Positions 14,480-20,560 of a stretch of 20,560 nucleotides of DNA are shown piece after piece (position 1 is the stretch's first letter; each line of letters opens with the position of its first letter). Source of the DNA: CAZAQS01 sp964486825. Its GTDB lineage: Bacteria; Chloroflexota; Anaerolineae; Anaerolineales; UBA4823. The notes below the pieces were generated by a model that was not told where the DNA came from, made no database searches, and worked only from the letters and a program-made list of their open reading frames with translations. The position numbers and the translations under genes were made by a program. Location: the NCBI GenBank assembly GCA_964486825.1, contig CAZAQS010000067.1, positions 1 to 20,560 on the forward strand. The letters run 5' to 3'.

Positions 14480-17400
14480 ATGGGCGAAGAGATCTATTTC
14501 CAATGGCAAAATGAGCACCTCCTGAAGACAATTTATCCGCTGAGGGAGATGAAGTTACGCGACTTCCTGGTATATTTTTACGAAATCGACATCTGGGCGC
14601 AGTACAAGGATAAAAAACTTGATGATATCCGGGATGAAGTGAACGCCTATATCGCTGCCCAACGGATGAAGTTGGTAAAAGCGCTGGATAGATACCAATT
14701 CCTGTTCGAGTATTTTACGAAAGAGGATGTGACAGAAGAGTATCTAAAGATCAGCCCGCAACTCGATACGGAACTGATGGGAAAGATCAACGAGATGCAT
14801 AAGCTCTTCAAGAGATATTTTCCGACCTATAAAAACCCCGCCAAAGAAAAATACTTTATATCCGAAAGAGTGCGTTTATTCGAAGAGCAGCGCAAGTTTA
14901 TCCAACAAAGGATCAAGGACCGGCAGCGTGCGCTACGCAATATGCCACCTACCTGGAGCCGCCGGCCTGATTACGAGGCGGAGGTCGAAAAGCTTACCAG
15001 CATCACTCCGAAAATGCTGGAAAAGGAACTGGGCTTGTTGTACGATTTCCTTGCCTCAACGGTGATCCTGGAAAGGCATAAGCAAGACTATAACAAGCAG
15101 AAGATTATCAGAGATAAGGAAAGGACGGAAATAGAGGGCAAGATTAAATCTACCCATTCCGAACTGGAAGCGTTGGAAACGCGGCGTGTAAAATCCGAGC
15201 GGGAATTAGCCAGGCTGAGGACCCCTCCCCGCATGGAGGATTTGAAGGAATATTTTTTCAACGAAGATGTCAGCAGTACCTATCTCAAGCGCTATCCGGA
15301 GCTCGACCAGGACCTTGTTAACAAGATCAACGAGACACATAAGCAGTTCAAAAGACAGCTTCCGCTCATAACTGAGCCTACCAGGCAGAAGCTATTGGTC
15401 AGTAACACCATTCGCGAACTCGAGGCGCTGCGCAAAAAAGCCCTGTTAGAGGTGGCAGACAAACAGCGTATTTTGCGAAATATGGGCCCAAATTGGAAAA
15501 ACAAGGCTCTGAACGAAAAACTGGTAGCATCCTTGCAGAACGTAACCCTGAAGATTATCGAGGAGGAGTTAAATATCCTGGATGATTTCTTGTGGTTGTA
15601 CGAACTGGAGGGTAAGCCTCCGGCTACCTTGCAAGAGCTCCGGAAAGGGAAAGAAGCGGAGAGGGCGAATATCGAGAACCTGTTGAGAAGTACGAAAGTT
15701 AATTTGGCCTCCCAGCAGCAAGAACTGAAAAGGCTCGTGGATCTCCTCGGCTTGCCGGAGAAGGATCAACTTCTGGAAATTGTGGAAGTGAAAAGCATTA
15801 CCGTAAGGGATATCGTGCGTGGTAAAGTTGACGAATTCAGGTCTGGGTTATTAGATAAAAACCACCACCAGCTTCTCGAAGAAATCGTGCGCAAATTCCA
15901 CAACCAACCAGAAAGGTATCCTTTGTGGCTGCAATATATGGTGATTCATTTCTCGGGTATGCGTTATCAAAGCGCGCACGGTTCCTGGGCAGATCCAAAA
16001 GATTTGCTCCTGTCTTTAAGAATCAAAGCTATCGAGAATGAGATCAAGCGCGGAGGCGAGGACGCCATCCAGGCTTTGTGCGAAGAAAAATATCAAAGCT
16101 ACAAGATCACTACGCCGGCAATCAGCTCTCCAGTTGGATCCGGAGAAAGGCCCCAACGACCTAAGCTGGCCTCAACCACGGATAAACGCTGGGTGCAAAA
16201 AATCGACCACCATCTCAGAGGCCTTGACCCCTCAAGACCCTATGGAAAGCGCAAGGCCTTATTGGATTTGCGGATCGATGAGGAAAGCTACGAGATCGAA
16301 CAGCTTACCGAAAAACAAGCCCTGGAGGAACTGGAAGCCCTGAAGGACGAGCTACCCGCGTGGATGTGGAAGGAGATCGTCCGCTTAACCGACCTGCGGT
16401 TGAAAAACGTTAAGGACGTTAACTGGGAGCAGCTATCTCCAGAAGAAGCCGATGATTTGTATTCGCGCGAAATGTCTGCTTACCGGGAGATCCTGAATAA
16501 ATGGAAGCGGGATCATTTGACTGGTTGGCGAGAGGAGCATGACCGCACCCAGAAGCTGATTGTTACCCGGGCTGTATGTAATGAAGTCGCAGAACATATC
16601 CAACACTTGCGTGGGCATACTGCTCCAGGGGGGTTGACAGCCAAACCGGAGTGGTACCTGCGCAAGGAAAAGGATCCCGTCCTATCCAGGCAGGTCGATA
16701 AGCCTTATTTGACCAAGGCATTACAACCTGAAAACTTCAAAAGTGGAGCAAGCATCTTGTGGTTGCGCTGGGTGAACAGCGAACCAAATGCCTGGCGGAT
16801 TACACGCCCACTGACTTTGAAAACTGGCGAAGGTTTACTTCCCAGAGAGGTTAATTCGAGCGGGTGGGAATCTGCAGGTGGAAACGGGAATGCATTCACT
16901 CGTACGGCTAGTGTAACTTACATCGATGATAAAGGGAGACCCTTCGAAAGACGGGAGAACCAATGGCTGCGTTGGATCCATGAGGCGACCGTTGTGGCAG
17001 AAGCTGAAACTGCGGATGGCCCTACGGTGCTTACCTTCGAAACCGCCCTACCCTACGAGGACAGGCGCCAATCTACGATTGGGGTATTCAAGCATTCGAG
17101 CTCCAATTTGAGATATATGGTGACAAAGGATGTAATGAATGGTACTTTTGTAGGGTACATGCCGGAGGGCCAGGTCCCTTACGCCACCATGAAAGAAATG
17201 TTGGATTGGAACAGAGTCTTGCGCAAGATAGCTTTTTCCCCAGCAGAAATTGAGGCCTTCTGGAATCGTGTCGCCAGGCCTGAAAGGGGTGACTTTTCCT
17301 TCGCTCCTCCACGCATGGTCGAGGAAGTTACTGGCGAGGCTGCGCCTATCCTTCGGCAAGGGGACCTTCAGGATTGTGTCATATGCTATGAGAAGGACCC

Positions 17401-17911
17401 GACAACCAGCAGCTTACGAATTTACCAGCCCAGGGTGGAATTGAAACGTGGGACCATAATGAGTATCGATAAAGCTGGCGCCATTCAGGACTTCACGAAT
17501 GAGCCACAGACCTTCCTTCCAGTTTTATCCTGCATATCTGAGCCACGTGCGCAGGATCTATATGTGAGCAGTAGTGAAATTATCGAAGCGCAAGGAGAAG
17601 GGGCCAGTATCCCTGTTAAAGCGTTGGAAGGTATTTGTTTATGGACGATCTCATCTGCTGGGCAAACGGGTAGGCCTGTCTTCCAGCCGGTGGAAAGCAT
17701 TGTTGAGAAAGGTACGCTATTCCGTTTATCTACCGTCCATAAGGTAAGCGAGCACGACCACGGAAATGGCCTCGTTCATTCGGAGGATGATGCTTTCTAT
17801 CTCATCGTTGCCTGCCCGCGAAATTATACCCAGGAAGGGTTATTTGTCCGGAAAGGGGATTTCAAACCGGTGACTGAAAAACAGTATTTGAAAGAAAAAC
17901 TTGGATTTTGA
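14480..17911 (+). CDS. uncharacterised 1143-residue protein with duplicated N-terminal module
   Basis: I do not recognise this protein. It has no signal peptide and no membrane helix, and its N-terminal half is rich in charged helices. Residues 78-192 and 258-372 align without gaps over 115 positions with about 50 identities by hand, the landmarks being EDV, YLK, P-x-LD, KINE-x-HK-x-FKR, QR-x-LRNM-x-P-x-W and DFL. Each copy is followed by a Lys/Glu-rich, coiled-coil-like stretch (about 193-255 and 373-430). A DFL-containing helix at about 28-50 may be a partial third unit. The middle has GMRYQSAHGSW (493-503), LPAWMWKEIVRLTDLRLK and GGLTAKPEWYLRKE. The C-terminal third, from about 760, is strand-rich and ends GLFVRKGDFKPVTEKQYLKEK. 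AGGA (14466-14469) is ten bases before the ATG. It has its own promoter, sits directly after tRNA-Gly, and has a slightly lower GC feel than clpC. A cytosolic structural, effector or scaffold role is possible. Confidence 0.9.
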   Translation: MGEEIYFQWQNEHLLKTIYPLREMKLRDFLVYFYEIDIWAQYKDKKLDDIRDEVNAYIAAQRMKLVKALDRYQFLFEYFTKEDVTEEYLKISPQLDTELMGKINEMHKLFKRYFPTYKNPAKEKYFISERVRLFEEQRKFIQQRIKDRQRALRNMPPTWSRRPDYEAEVEKLTSITPKMLEKELGLLYDFLASTVILERHKQDYNKQKIIRDKERTEIEGKIKSTHSELEALETRRVKSERELARLRTPPRMEDLKEYFFNEDVSSTYLKRYPELDQDLVNKINETHKQFKRQLPLITEPTRQKLLVSNTIRELEALRKKALLEVADKQRILRNMGPNWKNKALNEKLVASLQNVTLKIIEEELNILDDFLWLYELEGKPPATLQELRKGKEAERANIENLLRSTKVNLASQQQELKRLVDLLGLPEKDQLLEIVEVKSITVRDIVRGKVDEFRSGLLDKNHHQLLEEIVRKFHNQPERYPLWLQYMVIHFSGMRYQSAHGSWADPKDLLLSLRIKAIENEIKRGGEDAIQALCEEKYQSYKITTPAISSPVGSGERPQRPKLASTTDKRWVQKIDHHLRGLDPSRPYGKRKALLDLRIDEESYEIEQLTEKQALEELEALKDELPAWMWKEIVRLTDLRLKNVKDVNWEQLSPEEADDLYSREMSAYREILNKWKRDHLTGWREEHDRTQKLIVTRAVCNEVAEHIQHLRGHTAPGGLTAKPEWYLRKEKDPVLSRQVDKPYLTKALQPENFKSGASILWLRWVNSEPNAWRITRPLTLKTGEGLLPREVNSSGWESAGGNGNAFTRTASVTYIDDKGRPFERRENQWLRWIHEATVVAEAETADGPTVLTFETALPYEDRRQSTIGVFKHSSSNLRYMVTKDVMNGTFVGYMPEGQVPYATMKEMLDWNRVLRKIAFSPAEIEAFWNRVARPERGDFSFAPPRMVEEVTGEAAPILRQGDLQDCVICYEKDPTTSSLRIYQPRVELKRGTIMSIDKAGAIQDFTNEPQTFLPVLSCISEPRAQDLYVSSSEIIEAQGEGASIPVKALEGICLWTISSAGQTGRPVFQPVESIVEKGTLFRLSTVHKVSEHDHGNGLVHSEDDAFYLIVACPRNYTQEGLFVRKGDFKPVTEKQYLKEKLGF

Positions 17912-17955
17912 TCCATCCAACCATTCCCGTTTGCAAACCTTAGCGAGCAATTCCC

Positions 17956-17978
17956 CTGTATAATTTTATACAGAGGAA
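17956..17978 (+). promoter_or_regulatory. promoter with 18-bp palindrome over the -10, plus Shine-Dalgarno
   Basis: CTGTATAA (17956-17963) and TTATACAG (17966-17973) form a perfect inverted repeat around TT. TATAAT at 17959-17964 lies inside it and would act as the -10. AGAGGA (17972-17977) follows at once, nine bases before the permease ATG. Transcription would start near 17971, so the leader is very short. A repressor bound here would block both the -10 and the start region. No clear -35 is present. Confidence 0.55.
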
Positions 17979-17986
17979 ATTGCAGA

Positions 17987-20326
17987 ATGACATTTGAGAT
18001 TGGGCTGGTACTAACCATCCTATTCGTCACAATCCTCCTCTTTTTGTGGGGGAAATTGAGGGTGGACCTAATCGGTCTAATGGTTTTGGCGAGCCTGGGA
18101 ATATCCGGACTGGTCACCCCGGCCGAGGCGCTTTCCGGGTTCAGCAATCCAGCCGTTGTCACTGTTTGGGCGATGTTCATCATTAGTTCCGGCCTGACCC
18201 ATACCGGCATCGCCAGGTTTATCGGGCAGCAAGTTCTACGGATGGGCGGTAAGGGTGAGGCCCAGTTAATGGTGATTATCATGATTACGGCGGGGTTGAT
18301 GTCCGGCATCATGAATAATATTGGTGTGGCTGCCCTGCTGCTACCGGTTGTCATCCATATTGGGCGGCGTACCGGGCATCCACCTTCGAAGTTGTTGATG
18401 CCTCTGGCGTTTGGAAGCCTGCTAGGAGGGCTGACGACTTTGATCGGCACCCCTCCAAACCTGCTCGTATCGGACGCCCTACGAAGCTTCGGATTAGCTC
18501 CATTTGGATTGTTTGATTTCACACCTCCAGGCTTGATTATCCTGCTGGGGGGTGTGTTGTTTATGGTCCTTTATGGCAGGCGTTTGCTTCCTGTGAGAGA
18601 TCCATCTGCTGAATTTACCAGCCCACAAAAGGCGGATTGGGGAGATATCTATGCCCTGGGAGAGCGGCTTTTTACCGTCAAAGTGCCTCCTGATTCGTAC
18701 CTGTCTGGAAAAACCCTGGCCTCCAGCCGCTTGGGCGCGGCCTTAGGGTTCAATGTGATTGGCATCCTTCGCAAGGGACAAACCATTTTGTCCCCTGATC
18801 CGCTCACCAGGCTCCAGCCGGATGACCGCTTGGTAGTCGTTGGAAGACAAGACCGCCTGGAAGAATTGGCCGGAGTGGGAAACCTGTTGGTAGAACCCCT
18901 GGCGGCAGAAACGGATGGAACACCGCATGTTGAAATTGAGATAGCAAAAGTGAGTTTGACCAACAATTCTTCTGTCCTTGGAAAGACATTACGCCAGAGT
19001 GATTTCCGGGCCCGCTTTGGCGTAAACGTACTCTCCATCCTTCGCAAAGGTTCTGCTATCCGCAAAAACCTTCAAGATATACCACTCCGCTCCAGCGATA
19101 TCTTACTGGTCCAGGGACCTATCCATAAGATCGCCGCTATGCAGGAGGGCCAGGATTTCCTGCTCTCAAATATAGAAACAGCCGAAGTCTCCCGCTTGCA
19201 CGAGCAGTTGCTGGCTGTGCGCATACCCGAAGGCTCTCCACTGGCTGGTAAGAGCCTGGCGGAAAGCCATCTGGGATCTGCTCTAGGCCTGACTGTGATC
19301 AGCATTTACCGGGATGGCAGCACCTTGTTAGCGCCTAGCCCGGTTGAAATCCTTCAAGCTGAGGACAATTTGCTGGTGGAAGGCAGCCGGGAGGACCTGG
19401 AAGCTATCAGCAACCTGGGCCAACTGGAAATCGAGCGCAAGCTTTCGGATGTGGCAGGGCTTGAAACGGAACAGGTAGGGTTGGCAGAAGCAGTCCTGTC
19501 GCCACATTCAACCTTGTTCGACCAGACCTTGAGGCAGATCGGTTTTAGGGAGAAATACGGGTTAAGCGTTGTGGCGATCTGGAGGGAAGGTCAAGCCTAC
19601 CGGTCTAACCTGGGCAATATCCCCTTACGCCTGGGCGATGGCTTGCTGCTGTATGGCCACCGTGACCAGATGAAGAGGCTGGCTCGCGAGCCGGATTTCC
19701 TTGTGCTGTTAGAGGAAGCCGAAGTCCGGCCTAACCTTGAAAAAGCACCCCTTTCCGTCAGCATCCTGGTTTTCACCTTGCTGCCTGTGCTGTTTGGATG
19801 GTTGCCCATTTCCATCATGGCGGTTGTTGGGGCCTCTTTGATGGTTCTAACTCGCTGCCTGACTATGGAAGAGGCCTACCGGGCAATTGAATGGAGGGCT
19901 GTATTTCTTATTGCAGGGACACTCCCTCTGGGGCTGGCCATGGAAAATACAGGCGCGGCCCAGTTGATCGCCCACCAGATGGTCACTCTAGTTGGAGGCC
20001 TGGGGCCTATGGGCTTACTGGCGGGTTTGTTCATCCTTACCTCAATTTCCACACAAGCCATGCCGTCTGTGGCAGCAGTCGTGTTACTGGCGCCCATCGC
20101 TCTGAATACTTCTCAAGACCTGGGGGTATCAGCATATCCATTGCTGCTGACGGTAGCGATTGCAGCCTCTACTGGCTTTCACAGCCCGGTATCCCATCCC
20201 GCCAATGTATTGGTTTTAGGACCCGGGGGTTACCGTTACACGGACTATATCAAATTAGGGATACCTCTAACGTTGGTTGTCTTCTTGCTTTCCCTGGTCG
20301 TGGTACCTTTATTCTTCCCGTTTTGA
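17987..20326 (+). CDS. SLC13/DASS-type permease with four RCK_C (TrkA-C) domains
   Basis: This 779-residue membrane transporter has two hydrophobic halves, about residues 1-200 and 590-779. They carry SLC13/ArsB-type motifs: SGFSNPAVVTVWAMFII, GIMNNIGVAALLLP, LIGTPPNLLVSDALR, and near the end STGFHSPVSHPANVLVLGPG. Between the halves are four consecutive RCK_C domains at about 222-305, 313-393, 403-485 and 495-575. Domains 1 and 3 resemble each other (GKTLASSRLGAALG and GKSLAESHLGSALG), as do 2 and 4 (LRQSDFRARFGVNV and LRQIGFREKYGLSV). This implies duplication of an ancestral pair. RCK_C domains bind small ligands and gate transport. The substrate may be sulfate, a dicarboxylate or another anion and cannot be read here. 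The gene ends 40 bp before a tRNA. Confidence 0.9.
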   Translation: MTFEIGLVLTILFVTILLFLWGKLRVDLIGLMVLASLGISGLVTPAEALSGFSNPAVVTVWAMFIISSGLTHTGIARFIGQQVLRMGGKGEAQLMVIIMITAGLMSGIMNNIGVAALLLPVVIHIGRRTGHPPSKLLMPLAFGSLLGGLTTLIGTPPNLLVSDALRSFGLAPFGLFDFTPPGLIILLGGVLFMVLYGRRLLPVRDPSAEFTSPQKADWGDIYALGERLFTVKVPPDSYLSGKTLASSRLGAALGFNVIGILRKGQTILSPDPLTRLQPDDRLVVVGRQDRLEELAGVGNLLVEPLAAETDGTPHVEIEIAKVSLTNNSSVLGKTLRQSDFRARFGVNVLSILRKGSAIRKNLQDIPLRSSDILLVQGPIHKIAAMQEGQDFLLSNIETAEVSRLHEQLLAVRIPEGSPLAGKSLAESHLGSALGLTVISIYRDGSTLLAPSPVEILQAEDNLLVEGSREDLEAISNLGQLEIERKLSDVAGLETEQVGLAEAVLSPHSTLFDQTLRQIGFREKYGLSVVAIWREGQAYRSNLGNIPLRLGDGLLLYGHRDQMKRLAREPDFLVLLEEAEVRPNLEKAPLSVSILVFTLLPVLFGWLPISIMAVVGASLMVLTRCLTMEEAYRAIEWRAVFLIAGTLPLGLAMENTGAAQLIAHQMVTLVGGLGPMGLLAGLFILTSISTQAMPSVAAVVLLAPIALNTSQDLGVSAYPLLLTVAIAASTGFHSPVSHPANVLVLGPGGYRYTDYIKLGIPLTLVVFLLSLVVVPLFFPF

Positions 20327-20350
20327 TTCCTAACCAGGGTTTGGTATAAT
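20323..20350 (+). promoter_or_regulatory. promoter of the CAT-anticodon tRNA
   Basis: TTGATT (20323-20328, overlapping the permease stop codon) is followed 16 bases later by TATAAT (20345-20350), which has an extended TGn (20342-20344). The tRNA starts 15 bases after the -10, so the transcript has almost no leader. Confidence 0.65.
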
Positions 20351-20365
20351 TACGGCGAACTTCTC

Positions 20366-20440
20366 GGGCCCGTAGCTCAGCGGCAGAGCGGGCGGCTCAT
20401 AACCGCTTGGTCGCAGGTTCGAATCCTGCCGGGCCCACCA
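20366..20440 (+). tRNA. tRNA with anticodon CAT (elongator Met, or Ile2)
   Basis: The cloverleaf has acceptor GGGCCCG with CGGGCCC, D stem GCTC with GAGC, anticodon stem GGCGG with CCGCT (one G-U) around CTCATAA, and variable loop TGGTC. The T stem is GCAGG with CCTGC around TTCGAAT. The discriminator is A and CCA is encoded. The 1-72 pair is G-C, so this is not the initiator type, which usually has a 1-72 mismatch. Distinguishing elongator Met from lysidine-modified Ile2 is not safe by eye; the CCGCTTGGTCGC segment is reminiscent of Ile2. Confidence 0.94.
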
Positions 20441-20560
20441 TCCAAAACCATCTCGCCTGCGCCCCTGTTTCCCTGCCCTCTGGCCGCGCATCAACGCGTC
20501 CGCCCCTGCAGAGCCGCCCGCCTTTGGTCGATGATCCTAACGACTCCATGAGAAGCTCGG
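20441..20560. other. GC-rich spacer after the tRNA, no gene recognised
   Basis: The last 120 bases hold 77 G or C (about 64% by hand count), are C-rich on the plus strand, and contrast with the flanking genes. I see no terminator with a T-run, no convincing coding frame and no repeat of the tRNA 3' end within the window. Confidence 0.4.

Noticed and set aside
17824..18522. 232-residue minus-strand frame across the permease promoter
   Set aside because: It overlaps the end of the 1143-residue gene, the permease promoter and the permease N-terminus, has no ribosome-binding site and no recognisable domain; it is a shadow of plus-strand coding.
1..20560. CRISPR arrays, insertion sequences or prophage genes
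   Set aside because: No regularly spaced direct repeats, transposase, integrase or phage structural motifs were seen on either strand.

Overview
The window looks like a chromosomal segment of a Chloroflexota bacterium, most likely Anaerolineae. This is an inference from gene content and style: glucosylglycerate-type osmolyte genes, a ClpC-type AAA+ protease subunit, a free-standing cyclic-nucleotide-type domain beside a PII-like protein, and moderate GC. No rRNA or marker gene confirms the lineage. There is no sign of phage, insertion sequence or CRISPR array.

Region 1 (1-6652, + strand) is a compatible-solute cluster. Two GT4 glycosyltransferases (the first cut by the window edge) precede a three-gene block with tight or overlapping junctions. 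Its members are a glucosyl-3-phosphoglycerate synthase carrying two N-terminal universal-stress-protein domains, a histidine-phosphatase that could remove the phosphate, and a GH13_18 phosphorylase closely resembling glucosylglycerate phosphorylase (YcjM type). Together they could make glucosylglycerate, possibly extend it (for example to mannosylglucosylglycerate), and recover it by phosphorolysis. A 25-codon ORF with a perfect Shine-Dalgarno sequence sits just before the second glycosyltransferase and overlaps its start.

Region 2 (6653-8925, - strand) holds a GNAT acetyltransferase followed by azlC and azlD, a branched-chain amino-acid export pair. A possible coding remnant lies after azlD.

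Region 3 (8926-11763) is a single transcription unit for clpC, with an extended -10 promoter and a perfect 19-bp intrinsic terminator. Region 4 (11764-14107) is a four-gene unit: a CNB-domain protein without a DNA-binding domain, a NifU-C-like Fe-S protein, a PII-like protein and a Na+/Ca2+-exchanger-family membrane protein. It reads as a small signalling-and-transport module of unknown function.

Region 5 (14108-20560) starts with tRNA-Gly(TCC) and its terminator. Next comes a 1143-residue protein that I do not recognise. It contains a 115-residue internal duplication (about 50 identities in an ungapped hand alignment) separated by coiled-coil-like segments, and its -10 box is framed by a 9-bp inverted repeat. 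It is followed by an SLC13/DASS-type permease with four RCK_C (TrkA-C) domains whose -10 is inside a perfect 18-bp palindrome. A CAT-anticodon tRNA closes the region, and after its CCA the base composition rises to about 64% GC for the last 120 bases.

The best candidates for something undescribed are the duplicated 1143-residue protein, the Usp-Usp-GpgS fusion within a make-and-recycle osmolyte operon, and the CNB/NifU/PII-like/exchanger module.
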